Below, piece by piece: positions 24,713 to 34,362 of a stretch of 64,000 bases of DNA. The position numbers were made by a program, and so were the translations under genes. The stretch covers positions 124,001 to 188,000 of the forward strand of contig CAMWMD010000001.1 in assembly GCA_947175265.1 (NCBI GenBank). Reading direction: 5' to 3'. The notes below the pieces were generated by a model. That model was not told where the DNA came from and searched no databases. It worked only from the letters and a program-made list of their open reading frames with translations. The DNA is from an uncultured Porphyromonadaceae bacterium. Lineage in GTDB: Bacteria > Bacteroidota > Bacteroidia > Bacteroidales > Muribaculaceae. Position 1 is the stretch's first letter, and every line of letters begins with the position of its first letter.

Positions 24713-26045
24713 GTTCCTCCTCTGCATTGACGTTCCTTCGGATTCTCGCAATCAGCTCCACCGAACGGATGAAATCCTTATATTCATTATGTGCATTGGT
24801 CTTTTCAATAGAAAGATCAGCGTCGGAATTGCCGGTCCATCTACGGCAACAGTAGATGGGATCATAAATTCTACCGACAGCATAATCTCTACTTATCCTC
24901 AAAGCCATAGCATAGTCTTCTCCGTAACTTACATTCGGGAAAAGGATAGAACGGACCACAGGAGTGTGGAAAGCCCTTGGCGCTCCGAATCCATTTACCC
25001 TCAAAGCATTATTCGCACCATTCATATCGGTCCATTCCCTATGGTCGATGACACCCGGGGGAATAGGCTCAAGATTGAAATCAGTCATTGTATAACTACC
25101 CACGACCATGGCGCATCTGTCTTCATAAAATTTCCATATAATTTTTGACAGCACTTCGGAATCAGGATACATGTCGTCTGAATCAAGTTGTACGGCGAAC
25201 CTACCGCATTTCTCTGAAAGAATCGCTTTGTTCCAACAGCCGCCAATCCCGAGGCGTTCGTCATCTTCAGCTGTAATCACAACCAATCTCTCGTCAGAGA
25301 TTGATTGCAACAACTCCCGAGTGCCGTCGGTGCTTCCGTTGTCAACCACGATAACGTTAAACTCAAAATCAGGTGTCTGCGAAAGGGCAGACTTTACCGC
25401 ATCGCCGATAGTGGATACCCTGTTTCTTACCGGGATGATGACAGAGGCTTCCACAGGGAAATCACCTTGACGGAGATTAATTCTTGTTTTCGCCATCGGA
25501 AGAAGACCGTCGATATCATTAAGGAATTCAGTAAAGACTTTTTCCATTTGAGCCTGATAGTAACTGTTGCGAGGGTCGACATAGTCATGTTGCTTCTCTC
25601 CGCTCTTACGGAAATCCACTTTTTCCACAGTGTAAAGATACTCAGGTAGAGCGGCGATAGTATTTCCTATCGACATCCTCAAACGCAGGGAGTACCAACC
25701 ACCGTCAGGGAGGCGGCTCTCATCTTCTGAAAAATTCTCAGAAGCGGCAAGGACATCAGCAGCATTCAAAACCACAACACTACCGAAATCAAAATCATTC
25801 CTTACAGACCCGAATTGATAATCTATGACGGGATGAAGAATAGTCTCATCGCCATTTATTTCCCTGTAATGGCAATATGTGATGGAAGCATCAGAATCTG
25901 CGGCCACCTCCTCCATACGTTGTTGGAAATTGCTGTCGAACGTTATCTTTTTATCGTCGAGTTGCACGATTATAAATTGTTCGAGAAGATTATTGCATAT
26001 CTCCTCCCGAAGGTTCTCTACGTTTGTGAATCTGATAAGTTTCAT
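24705..26045 (-). CDS. GT2 glycosyltransferase with a degenerate N-terminal GT-like half
   Basis: A 446-residue soluble protein. The C-terminal part is a clear GT-A domain: VEASVIIPVRNRVSTIGDAVKSALSQ at about 201-226, VVDNGSTDGT, then the metal-binding AVQLDSDDMYPDSEV near 285-299. The first 190 residues end in LRLRMSIGNTIAALPEYLYTVEKVD, resembling the tail of a second GT-A domain, but no DxD is visible there. There are no membrane helices or signal, so it acts in the cytosol or at the inner face of the membrane. It lies 23 bases after the amidase gene and overlaps the DUF4922 gene. The acceptor is unknown. Confidence 0.83.
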   Translation of the reverse strand: MKLIRFTNVENLREEICNNLLEQFIIVQLDDKKITFDSNFQQRMEEVAADSDASITYCHYREINGDETILHPVIDYQFGSVRNDFDFGSVVVLNAADVLAASENFSEDESRLPDGGWYSLRLRMSIGNTIAALPEYLYTVEKVDFRKSGEKQHDYVDPRNSYYQAQMEKVFTEFLNDIDGLLPMAKTRINLRQGDFPVEASVIIPVRNRVSTIGDAVKSALSQTPDFEFNVIVVDNGSTDGTRELLQSISDERLVVITAEDDERLGIGGCWNKAILSEKCGRFAVQLDSDDMYPDSEVLSKIIWKFYEDRCAMVVGSYTMTDFNLEPIPPGVIDHREWTDMNGANNALRVNGFGAPRAFHTPVVRSILFPNVSYGEDYAMALRISRDYAVGRIYDPIYCCRRWTGNSDADLSIEKTNAHNEYKDFIRSVELIARIRRNVNAEEEHE

Positions 26046-26068
26046 AGGATGGAATGTATATCAATTTA

Positions 26069-29000
26069 TCACTGGTTAAGAAAGTCGAGAATATCTTTCA
26101 TCAATTTGTCTCTCTCACCGCGATCGGTTATTGATTCAAAAGGAATGCTCATGACAGCGGTATGACTTTTGCCATTCTTTGTGACTACTCCGGCTGCTTC
26201 CCCCGAATCGGAGAATGTCAGGAAAACCTCACCGTTATTCGCTGACGGAATAAGGACATCAGGGGTCTGCACAATGTAGTTCTTTTCGTTGAGAGTATTC
26301 GAATAATCTGCTGACCTGACAGATGTGTTCATTCCGGCCACAGATTTTCTCAAAACCCTTCCTGAACGGGCATCACCGGGTTGGGCAAATGTCACACCGA
26401 GTACTTTTTTAGAGAAATCCTGACTACCGTCAGCCGAGCGATAGTCGGCAAGGTCACTTGCCACATATTCACCGCTTACCATCAAATCACCTCCATGCGA
26501 CACAAATGATCCAAGTTGTTTCTGCAGGCTTTTTGGGAACGCAGAATATCTCATGCCAGTATTTCCGTTGCCAGTTACAGTAACCTTTTGACGGCCCAGA
26601 ATAAGGTCTATGACGTTGTAATCAGAAAGTTTCACATCTCCCGCCTCAACAGCGCCGACACTTGCAGAGACAAAACCCTTACCTGCAGCAGCAATCGACT
26701 CACCATGCAAATAAGGATAGTCAAAAGTATTTCCTGCTATAACTTGCGAAGCATAATTCCCATTGCTTCTACCGAAGCTTTCACCGGCATTTCTATTAAA
26801 TTCGGTTTGGTAGCCTATGAAGGAGATATCCCTAATATATGGGACTCCGAAATCTTTATCCGATCTGAATCCAGCCTGCCCTTCACTGCTGAAGTGCTCG
26901 GGACCACTTACACGGGTAAATCCATTTACAATCAATACCGGTGTCTCATCTGTGGGACCTTCTCTGAGAGCAAGCACCTCGGAAGGGAATGACAAGCCGC
27001 CTTCATTTGCTGCGACAATCTTGAATGAATGTATTTCAGAGTCTGAAACCTGAATGTCAAAATGAGTGGAACTTGTCTCGCCGAGCAAGTGGAATCCAAG
27101 TTCGTCGGCAGAGCGTTCGAACACCAGATATTTTGTCGGATTAGCGGAAGCCTCAAGTTTATCTTTCTCCGGACTCCAGGAGAGCCTATACAAACCTCTC
27201 TTGATTTTATCAATAGCAAAATTCTTCACAGGCAAAGGTTGCACTGTGAATTTTCTATCCTTTCTCTCCGACACGAACCTTCCGATTGCCTTATATATTG
27301 ACCTTCCCACCGTAAAACGGAATGCGGGATCAAGGGCATACCACATATCGGCAAAATTCTGATGGCTCATAAACTCTATCAATGTTGTGGGGACTTCGGG
27401 CAATCTTGCCTCAACGTAAGATTTGTCCCACATCGAACGGCGTGTCCAATTGGGTTCCCAGGTCTGGCGAATGTCATTAACCATCTGTCGCATCACCATG
27501 TCGGTCAACGTACGGGAATTGGATCGAGGCGTACCATCTACATAACTATCACCACCATTTGTGTAATAAATACCCAATGTGCCGATGAAAGAATCGTCAG
27601 CACGTTTCCCTGCATCAGAGTGCAGAGCGAAGGCCGCGTCAACAGGGATGTTCAAACCATCTTTGTCAGGAAGCACCCTGGAACCGCCGGCAAGATAATT
27701 TACCCAATGACCTCTGGCCGTGTAATCATCCTTGTAATCATCGTTACCATGATAAGGAGAGTAGACGTATTCCGGCATTCCTGCCCATTGCATCCAGTAT
27801 CTCGCACCTTCGAGGTAACGGGGAAGACCTGAAACTTTAAACGTCGGAGCCATGCCACCGGGCAATTCGGAAGGTTGCTGGGCGACGCTCCCTTTGGTCT
27901 CGGGATTCTCATCATTCAAATCAATCTCCTCGTCATCATCTTCGGAAGTTTGTAAGCTTTCCGGAGTTGAGGGGTCATAAAACACATCTGAGCGTCGCGG
28001 ACTACGGGCAATATTACCCATACCACCACCGATTTTCACTGCATCCGCCGTAACGACCCTATCGGCATGCTTTGACAAATTTGACAGTGTGACGACCGGT
28101 TCCGTGTCACTATAACCGGCTTCAAGAGGGAATGTACCCAAATAAATCCAGGTTCCACCACCCATTGTCTGATTAACCTTGAATTCACGGGAGCCGCCCG
28201 AATAGTTTACGGTATAATGAGCATCCTCAGTAGAATTAGGGAGCGATTTGTAACTTACGTACACAGCATATTCACCATCTTCAGGGATATCGGCATACCA
28301 AGCCGCAACCGAGGGTTTCCCGGAAGTGACAGTTTTAGTCTGGCGATAAGTACCGTTTTCAAAAGGATTCTCGGTATCCCTGAAATCCGGGAGGTCATAA
28401 ATGAACCCTTCCTCTTCTCCGGTCTCCCATTTTCTTGATCCGGTCATCTCCTTATAATAAGGTTGAGAATATACGATACCCTCCTCATTTGTGTCGTTAT
28501 CCACAATAACTTCATTCCTGTTGATGTCTCTTTCCCTTGGAAGCATGACATAAGCCCCTGCGTTTTCGAGCATAGGCACTACATAAGGCAAAATGAAACT
28601 CATAGTATTCGTGTCTTCAGTGACTTCAAACAACTGAGGCCTCTGCCACAACCAAGTGGCAGTAGCAGGTTTATAGTATCTGCCATGGCTTGCCCATAAT
28701 GCTATAATGTCGCCCTCCATGCCTTTTCGTGCGTTAACGTAAGGTTCAGCCGGATAAACGAAGGGGGTGTTCGAACGATATTTTTCGGGAAGTTTATCTA
28801 TGGTCGTAATATAAAAGGAGTAACTCTTATCCTTAACATTTAATGCGACATAGTAATCACTTATTGAATCGGGAAGAATTGAGGCAATATGTTTCCTCAT
28901 ATCCGTAATCAACTCCTTGGAAACCGGAAGGTAAGTGAAATTCTCGTTTAACGCAACCTTTGCTGTACGGGTTCTTCTATCCGGCACAACGCTGTTGACC

Positions 29001-29371
29001 CTTAATCCTCCCGGATTGAGGGTTGAGGGTACCCAAGAGACCAACTCCTTATTGACAAGCATGGTGAGAGAGTCGTTCTTGATCGGATCGGCAGGAGGAG
29101 TATACTGGCGATGGGTGATAGAGGTAGTTTTCCTTATTTTCTTAGAGGATTTACGTTTTTTTGATGAACCGACCGTATTTTTTTTCTTGGATGATGTGAC
29201 GGCCTTCTTCTTAACAGCAGTACCTCCTGATTTCTTCTTTTTCCCTTTTTTAGAGGAAACGGAGGTTTTTGCTTTCGCTTTTTTCGGAGCCGCGTCAATC
29301 TCGGCAATCCCTAAAGAGGATACGGAGAAAAGAATCAGCCCGGCAAGATATGAAAATTTCCTGAAATTCAT
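26069..29371 (-). CDS. Exported multidomain N-acetylmuramoyl-L-alanine amidase (Amidase_3 split by a golvesin-like domain)
   Basis: An 1100-residue secreted protein. Residues 1-27 are a signal peptide; 28-82 are a Lys/Ser-rich low-complexity stretch. An Amidase_3-type fold appears in two parts: WASHGRYY (His229) with TED (Glu252), and ALHSDAG (His584) with TLIEFMSHQN (Glu666), the expected two His, one Glu ligand and catalytic Glu. Between them, 340-450 is a golvesin/xanthan-lyase-like beta-sandwich and 478-490 an acidic linker. An FN3-like domain (about 705-810) and a 290-residue C-terminal domain follow. It likely cuts the peptide from muramic acid in peptidoglycan. It is first in an operon with GT2, DUF4922 and AmpG-like genes. 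Confidence 0.8.
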   Translation of the reverse strand: MNFRKFSYLAGLILFSVSSLGIAEIDAAPKKAKAKTSVSSKKGKKKKSGGTAVKKKAVTSSKKKNTVGSSKKRKSSKKIRKTTSITHRQYTPPADPIKNDSLTMLVNKELVSWVPSTLNPGGLRVNSVVPDRRTRTAKVALNENFTYLPVSKELITDMRKHIASILPDSISDYYVALNVKDKSYSFYITTIDKLPEKYRSNTPFVYPAEPYVNARKGMEGDIIALWASHGRYYKPATATWLWQRPQLFEVTEDTNTMSFILPYVVPMLENAGAYVMLPRERDINRNEVIVDNDTNEEGIVYSQPYYKEMTGSRKWETGEEEGFIYDLPDFRDTENPFENGTYRQTKTVTSGKPSVAAWYADIPEDGEYAVYVSYKSLPNSTEDAHYTVNYSGGSREFKVNQTMGGGTWIYLGTFPLEAGYSDTEPVVTLSNLSKHADRVVTADAVKIGGGMGNIARSPRRSDVFYDPSTPESLQTSEDDDEEIDLNDENPETKGSVAQQPSELPGGMAPTFKVSGLPRYLEGARYWMQWAGMPEYVYSPYHGNDDYKDDYTARGHWVNYLAGGSRVLPDKDGLNIPVDAAFALHSDAGKRADDSFIGTLGIYYTNGGDSYVDGTPRSNSRTLTDMVMRQMVNDIRQTWEPNWTRRSMWDKSYVEARLPEVPTTLIEFMSHQNFADMWYALDPAFRFTVGRSIYKAIGRFVSERKDRKFTVQPLPVKNFAIDKIKRGLYRLSWSPEKDKLEASANPTKYLVFERSADELGFHLLGETSSTHFDIQVSDSEIHSFKIVAANEGGLSFPSEVLALREGPTDETPVLIVNGFTRVSGPEHFSSEGQAGFRSDKDFGVPYIRDISFIGYQTEFNRNAGESFGRSNGNYASQVIAGNTFDYPYLHGESIAAAGKGFVSASVGAVEAGDVKLSDYNVIDLILGRQKVTVTGNGNTGMRYSAFPKSLQKQLGSFVSHGGDLMVSGEYVASDLADYRSADGSQDFSKKVLGVTFAQPGDARSGRVLRKSVAGMNTSVRSADYSNTLNEKNYIVQTPDVLIPSANNGEVFLTFSDSGEAAGVVTKNGKSHTAVMSIPFESITDRGERDKLMKDILDFLNQ

Positions 29372-29434
29372 CTTAAAAAATAATAAACTCTTGAAGTAAA
29401 GAGAAATGAATAATCCACATCAATGTGTAAATTA

Positions 29435-29465
29435 CAAAATTAGAAAAAAAAGGGTATGTGACAAA
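29435..29465 (-). promoter_or_regulatory. Promoter of the amidase-GT2-DUF4922-ampG operon
   Basis: Minus strand: TTTG (29462-29465), 19-base spacer, TAATTTTG (29435-29442). The leader is about 60 bases to the ATG at 29371. Confidence 0.62.
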
Positions 29466-29545
29466 ATAAAAATTGTTAAGATGGCGAGAAATAGGGAATC
29501 AAAATCTTTTTGACAATAAAAGGGAGATATATTATAAATTTTTAT

Positions 29546-29553
29546 TACTTTTG
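29546..29553 (+). promoter_or_regulatory. -7 box of the fumarase gene
   Basis: TACTTTTG, exact TAnnTTTG match, about 60 bases before the ATG. No TTTG at the usual distance. Confidence 0.42.
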
Positions 29554-29615
29554 CAATTGTATGAGGGGAAGATGATAATTCCCGCAAATTTCTGACATAA
29601 TAATACATATTAAGT

Positions 29616-31268
29616 ATGCCTACAAAACCTTTTCATTATCAAGAGATGTTTCCGTTAGGAGCCGATACTACGGAATATAAACTTATTACCAAAGATTACG
29701 TAAAGACAGAGAACTGGAACGGACATGAGATGCTTGTGGTCGATCCGGAGGCTTTGACAGTAATAGCCAACGTGGCAAGCCATGATTGCTCATTTATGTT
29801 GAGACGTGAGCATAATGAAATGGTGGCTAAAATCCTTTCAGACCCGGAAGCATCTGAAAATGACAAATTCGTTGCCCTGACGATGCTCAGGAACGCTGAG
29901 GTTGCTGCCAAGGGTGTCCTCCCATTCTGTCAGGATACCGGCACATCCATTTGCGTGGCCTACAAGGGGCAGCAGGTATGGACAGGCTGCGATGATGAAG
30001 AAAAGATTTCTCTAGGCGTATACAAGACCTATACTGAGAACAACCTGCGTTATTCCCAGAATGCGCCTCTGACAATGTATGATGAGGTCAATACAGGTTG
30101 CAACCTCCCTGCACAGATTGAGATTCATGCCACAGAGGGGGGAGAATACAAATTCCTCTTCGTAGCAAAAGGTGGCGGTTCCGCAAATAAGACATATCTC
30201 TATCAGGAGACGAAGGCTATCCTCAATAAGAAGACACTCGTACCTTTCCTGATTGAGAAAATGAAGACTTTGGGCACGGCTGCTTGTCCTCCTTATCACA
30301 TCGCATTCGTGATTGGCGGAACCTCAGCGGAACTCAACCTTGCGACCGTAAAAAAGGCGTCGGTAAAATATTATGATAACCTTCCCACAGAAGGTAATGA
30401 GTACGGCCGGGCATTCAGAGATATCGAACTTGAGAAAGAGTTGAAAAAGGCTGCCGAGGAGATCGGACTTGGCGCTCAGTTCGGTGGCAAGTATTTTGCG
30501 CACGACATTCGCGTGATTCGTTTACCCCGTCACGGTGCCTCATGCCCGGTAGGTATGGGTGTAAGTTGTTCAGCCGACCGGAATGTGAAGGCTAAGATAA
30601 ATAAGGATGGCCTTTGGATTGAGAAACTTGATGAATTCCCCGGAGAACTGATTCCTGAGGAACTCCGCAATGAAGGTGAAGGTGAGGTTGTGAAAATTGA
30701 CCTTGACAGGCCCATGTCAGAAATCCTTGAGGAATTGAACAAATATCCTGTATCAACCCGTCTTTCCCTCAAAGGCACGATAATCGTAGGAAGGGATATC
30801 GCTCACGCAAAGATTAAGGAACGTCTTGATGCCGGAGAGCCAATGCCCCAATACTTGAAGGATCACCCCATCTATTATGCAGGTCCAGCTAAGAAACCGG
30901 AGGGAATGCCTTCAGGCTCATTCGGTCCGACTACAGCGGGAAGAATGGACTCATACGTGGATCAATTCCAGTCTGCCGGAGGTTCGATGGTGATGATTGC
31001 GAAGGGTAATAGGAGCCAGCAGGTGACAGACGCTTGCCAGAAGCACGGCGGCTTCTATCTCGGGTCTATCGGTGGACCGGCAGCAATTCTTGCCAAAAAT
31101 TCCATTAAGAAGGTGGAACTTCTCGAGTATCCGGAATTAGGGATGGAGGCTATCTGGAAGATTGAGGTTGAAGATTTCCCGGCATTCATCCTTGTGGATA
31201 ATAAAGGGAACGACTTCTTCAAACAACTGAAGCCTCGTTGCCCAATGGATATTTGCGACAAACACTAA
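29616..31268 (+). CDS. Class I (Fe-S) fumarate hydratase
   Basis: A 550-residue single-chain enzyme carrying both alpha and beta domains of the class I fumarase/L(+)-tartrate dehydratase family. Cys ligands for the 4Fe-4S cluster lie in [11 protein letters not shown], the TGCNLPAQ region and [17 protein letters not shown]. The C-terminal domain has [29 protein letters not shown]. It interconverts fumarate and malate in the cytosol, here probably in the reductive branch leading to succinate in anaerobic Bacteroidales. The gene is monocistronic, with a -7 box upstream and a terminator shared with htpG. Confidence 0.93.
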   Translation: MPTKPFHYQEMFPLGADTTEYKLITKDYVKTENWNGHEMLVVDPEALTVIANVASHDCSFMLRREHNEMVAKILSDPEASENDKFVALTMLRNAEVAAKGVLPFCQDTGTSICVAYKGQQVWTGCDDEEKISLGVYKTYTENNLRYSQNAPLTMYDEVNTGCNLPAQIEIHATEGGEYKFLFVAKGGGSANKTYLYQETKAILNKKTLVPFLIEKMKTLGTAACPPYHIAFVIGGTSAELNLATVKKASVKYYDNLPTEGNEYGRAFRDIELEKELKKAAEEIGLGAQFGGKYFAHDIRVIRLPRHGASCPVGMGVSCSADRNVKAKINKDGLWIEKLDEFPGELIPEELRNEGEGEVVKIDLDRPMSEILEELNKYPVSTRLSLKGTIIVGRDIAHAKIKERLDAGEPMPQYLKDHPIYYAGPAKKPEGMPSGSFGPTTAGRMDSYVDQFQSAGGSMVMIAKGNRSQQVTDACQKHGGFYLGSIGGPAAILAKNSIKKVELLEYPELGMEAIWKIEVEDFPAFILVDNKGNDFFKQLKPRCPMDICDKH

Positions 31269-31282
31269 TCAATTCACAATAA

Positions 31283-31321
31283 AAAAGGATTGCGGTATTG
31301 AATTTACCGGAATCCTTTTTT
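31283..31321. terminator. Bidirectional terminator between fumarase and htpG
   Basis: Stem AAAAAGGATT/AATCCTTTTT extended inward by CGGTA/TACCG, separated by single mismatched G residues, with A and T flanks. The genes converge here. Confidence 0.8.
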
Positions 31322-31342
31322 ATTGAATTATATAGAAGTCAA

Positions 31343-33379
31343 TCAATCAAGGAGAGAAACAGAACGTTTTATGAACTCGTTAAGGTTCTTACCTTTCAAG
31401 AGGTTACTCTGAAGAAGAGCAAGGTCAATAATCTGGCGAACCTTAGGCTGCTCTTTTGCATATTCAGAAACCAGATTCTCCTCCTCGTTACGGAGTCCTG
31501 AAACCTTGTTCTGGAGCTCAGTCGTATCTGCTGCTGAATTATTATCTTCCTTTTTCTCCTTCTGTTTGGAAGTAATTTCATTGTTTAGAGTTTCAATCTC
31601 AGAACGGATGGGAGCCACACGATCCTGTAATGAAGAAGTGGCCAGTTCCACCAATTTCTTTACAGAAGGTTGAGCGGTGTTCACAATAATCTCATAACTA
31701 TCGGGCATCTGAGAATAGAAACCTCCACCGGATTGCATCTGAGCCATCTCTTTCATCCTTCTCATGAACTCATTCTGAGTGACTGTAGCAGGAGCAGCGT
31801 CAGGACTCAAAGATGCGAAACTGACTATGAACTGTGTATTCTCAACTTCAGGTATCTGACTCTTGAATACGGTAGTCATGATATCTGTCTGGAGAGGGGA
31901 GAGGCCTGCATCCATTGAATCTGACTTCACAATCAATCTGTCCGGGATATCAGCGTCAACCCTGACAAAACGGACTTTATCAAGTTTCTGCTCTAAAAGA
32001 CCTATGATATGATTATCCAACTGTCCATCCATAAGAAGGACGTTATAGCCTTTTTCTTCCGCAGCCTTAATGTAAGTGAACTGAGCCGTTGGATCAGTAG
32101 CATACAGATAGATGACGTTATTGTCTTTATCTGTCTGTTCAGCCTCAACCAAAGTGTGGTATTCCTCAAGAGTATAATATGTATTGTTGATGTCTTTCAG
32201 GAGGAAGAACTTCTTAGCCGATTCATAGAATTTCTCATCCGTCAGCATTCCATATTCAATGAAGACCTTGATATCATCCCACTTTGACTCGAATGATTTA
32301 CGGTCGTCTTTGAACATTTTGTCAAGTTTTTCGGCTACCTTCTTGGAAATATAGGCAGAGATTTTCTTTACCTGTTGGTCAGCCTGAAGGTAACTTCTGC
32401 TCACGTTAAGAGGGATGTCAGGCGAATCAATCACACCTTGCATCAATGTCATGAATTCAGGCACTACGCCCTCAACCTGATCGGTAACGTAGACTTGGTT
32501 ACAGTAAAGTTGAATCCTGTTTTTCTGGACGTCAAAATTATTCCGTATTTTCGGGAAATAGAGTATTCCTGTCAACGTAAAAGGATAGTCCACATTGAGA
32601 TGAATCCAGAACATAGGGTCCTCCATACCCGGCATAAGTTCGTGATAGAACTCAAGATAATCCTTATCCGTGAGTTCAGTAGGTTTCTTTGTCCAAAGAG
32701 GCTCGGAAGCATTAACAACCTTATCCTTGTCGGTATCTACATATTTTCCATCCTTCCATTCCTGCTCTTTGCCCGAGATGACGGGTACAGGAAGGAACCG
32801 GCAGTATTTCTTAAGGAGATTATCAATTCTTGCCTGCTCAAGGAATTCCTTATTATCATCATCAATATAAAGGATTACGTCGGTACCTCTCTGAGACTTT
32901 TCAATTTCCTTCATCTCATATTCAGGAGAACCATCGCATTCCCATTCAACTGCCTTTGCACCTTCCTTATAAGAGAGTGACTTAATAACCACTTTCTTTG
33001 AGACCATGAACGCTGAATAGAATCCAAGGCCAAAATGGCCGATTATTGAATTGGCCGTATCCTTGTATTTCTGCAAAAATTCCTCGGCTCCGGAGAATGC
33101 AATCTGATTGATATATTTTTCAATATCATCCGCATCCATTCCGATACCATGATCAGAAATTGTCAGTGTGCCCGCTTCCTTATCTACGGAGACCTTTACA
33201 TTCATTTCGCCCAATTCCCCTTTAAATTCGCCAAACGAAGAAAGGGTTTTCAATTTTTGGGTGGCATCAATTGCATTACTTACCAGTTCTCTGAGGAAAA
33301 TCTCATGATCGCTGTAAAGAAACTTTTTTATTATGGGGAATATATTCTCAGTGGTTACCCCAATTTTTCCTGTTGCCAT
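31343..33379 (-). CDS. htpG: Molecular chaperone HtpG (Hsp90)
   Basis: A 678-residue cytosolic chaperone. The N-terminal GHKL ATPase shows LRELVSNAIDAT (Asn and Glu of the ATP pocket), SDHGIGM and IGHFGLGFYSAFMV. The middle domain includes VSRSYLQADQQVKKI with the catalytic-loop Arg. The last 100 residues contain a Lys/Glu/Asn-rich coiled segment before the C-terminus. It remodels client proteins during stress. The 323-bp upstream region carries long inverted repeats (33424-33441 with 33609-33626) that may be involved in its control. No SigmaH or CIRCE-type site is visible. Confidence 0.95.
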   Translation of the reverse strand: MATGKIGVTTENIFPIIKKFLYSDHEIFLRELVSNAIDATQKLKTLSSFGEFKGELGEMNVKVSVDKEAGTLTISDHGIGMDADDIEKYINQIAFSGAEEFLQKYKDTANSIIGHFGLGFYSAFMVSKKVVIKSLSYKEGAKAVEWECDGSPEYEMKEIEKSQRGTDVILYIDDDNKEFLEQARIDNLLKKYCRFLPVPVISGKEQEWKDGKYVDTDKDKVVNASEPLWTKKPTELTDKDYLEFYHELMPGMEDPMFWIHLNVDYPFTLTGILYFPKIRNNFDVQKNRIQLYCNQVYVTDQVEGVVPEFMTLMQGVIDSPDIPLNVSRSYLQADQQVKKISAYISKKVAEKLDKMFKDDRKSFESKWDDIKVFIEYGMLTDEKFYESAKKFFLLKDINNTYYTLEEYHTLVEAEQTDKDNNVIYLYATDPTAQFTYIKAAEEKGYNVLLMDGQLDNHIIGLLEQKLDKVRFVRVDADIPDRLIVKSDSMDAGLSPLQTDIMTTVFKSQIPEVENTQFIVSFASLSPDAAPATVTQNEFMRRMKEMAQMQSGGGFYSQMPDSYEIIVNTAQPSVKKLVELATSSLQDRVAPIRSEIETLNNEITSKQKEKKEDNNSAADTTELQNKVSGLRNEEENLVSEYAKEQPKVRQIIDLALLQSNLLKGKNLNEFIKRSVSLLD

Positions 33380-33702
33380 AATGATTTATTTAATGGGTAT
33401 ATACTTATCGTTTTAAAATTGCCGAAGTTGTTTAAACTTTTTTGCGGGATTAGTATTTTTCAAAATACTGTCTTGAAGGGGAGTCCTCATCAACGATTTT
33501 TCAACATCTTTTGGCCTGCTTTCATCCCTCTCATCGGTCGTTTAGCCCGCTAAACTCCCTTTTCAAATGACAAAATCATCTCCAAAATCTGATAAAATCT
33601 CACTAAAGAAAAGTTTAAACAACTTCATCCTTCTACTATAGCACTATACAAATAGCGTGCCACAAATATAAAACAATTGAGACCAGTGAGGGGTTTATAT
33701 TA
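33380..33702. other. htpG upstream region with inverted repeats
   Basis: 323 bp between the divergent htpG and GNAT genes. It contains the 18-bp inverted repeat, a tight hairpin AGTATTTT-TC-AAAATACT (33452-33469), and a possible minus-strand -7 box TATATTTG (33663-33670) far upstream of htpG. No gene is seen. Confidence 0.5.
33424..33626. repeat. Inverted-repeat-bounded segment (possible MITE or paired operators)
   Basis: The left arm 33424-33441 and right arm 33609-33626 are perfect 18-bp reverse complements starting GAAGTTGTTTAAAC. They bound a 203-bp unit without coding capacity. Flanking bases (GCC and ATC) show no target-site duplication. Each arm is also itself an imperfect palindrome, RAAGTT-N5-AACTTY. 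A small mobile element relic and a pair of regulator sites are both possible. Confidence 0.6.
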
Positions 33703-33732
33703 GTGAATATTCTAAGAAACAATCAATATACA

Positions 33733-34347
33733 ATGCATGGTATTCATACTATGGAAAATAGTTTAATAATGGAAATAGGAGATTGCACTCCAGATGATAA
33801 AGAAATAATAGCAAAAGCAATTCTTACTGCAATCGGAGACGAAATAACAGAGAATTTGGCAGGTGACAAAGGATATGAAGCCGTTTTGCAACTCTTTTCC
33901 TCACTTGCAGGGAGAGACGACACCCAATATTCTTACCTAAATACCAGAGTGGCACGTTCTCGAGAGGGAAAGCCGATGGGACTCTGCATCTGTTATGACG
34001 GTAAGGATTTAAAGAAACTCCGCAAACCTTTCTTTAAGGAAGCAAACTCACGCCTCGGATGGAACCTTACAGATGAGGAAATCGATTCAATTCCGGGAGA
34101 AACAGATGATAATGAATTTTACCTTGATACGCTCATGACTCTTCCTGAATATAGAGGGAAGGGGGTGGCATCAGCCCTTATTAAAGATGCTTTAGAAAAA
34201 TCAAGGAGAGCGGGGAAACCTTTGGGGCTACTCTGCGATAAGACAAATGAAAAGGCACGTGGCCTTTACGAAAGAATAGGATTCAGTATCCTGGGGATGC
34301 GTCCCTTCGCCGGTCACGATATGTATCACCTACAGTTGTTTTCATAG
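33733..34347 (+). CDS. GNAT family N-acetyltransferase
   Basis: A 204-residue protein from the ATG at 33733 (alternatives: GTG 33703, ATG 33751 or 33769). The GNAT core is in the C-terminal half: FYLDTLMTLPEYRGKGVASALIKDALE, where RGKGVA is the acetyl-CoA pyrophosphate loop, then LGLLCDKTNEKARGLYERIGF. It transfers an acetyl group from acetyl-CoA to an amine; the substrate is unknown. The N-terminal 100 residues are helical and less conserved. It is convergent with the LolC/E-like gene, 15 bp apart. Confidence 0.85.
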   Translation: MHGIHTMENSLIMEIGDCTPDDKEIIAKAILTAIGDEITENLAGDKGYEAVLQLFSSLAGRDDTQYSYLNTRVARSREGKPMGLCICYDGKDLKKLRKPFFKEANSRLGWNLTDEEIDSIPGETDDNEFYLDTLMTLPEYRGKGVASALIKDALEKSRRAGKPLGLLCDKTNEKARGLYERIGFSILGMRPFAGHDMYHLQLFS

Positions 34348-34362
34348 CCATTCTAATAATTC

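Noticed and set aside
32375-32980. Plus-strand frame of 201 codons opposite htpG
   Set aside because: It lies fully inside the conserved htpG coding sequence, and the translation shows no domain.
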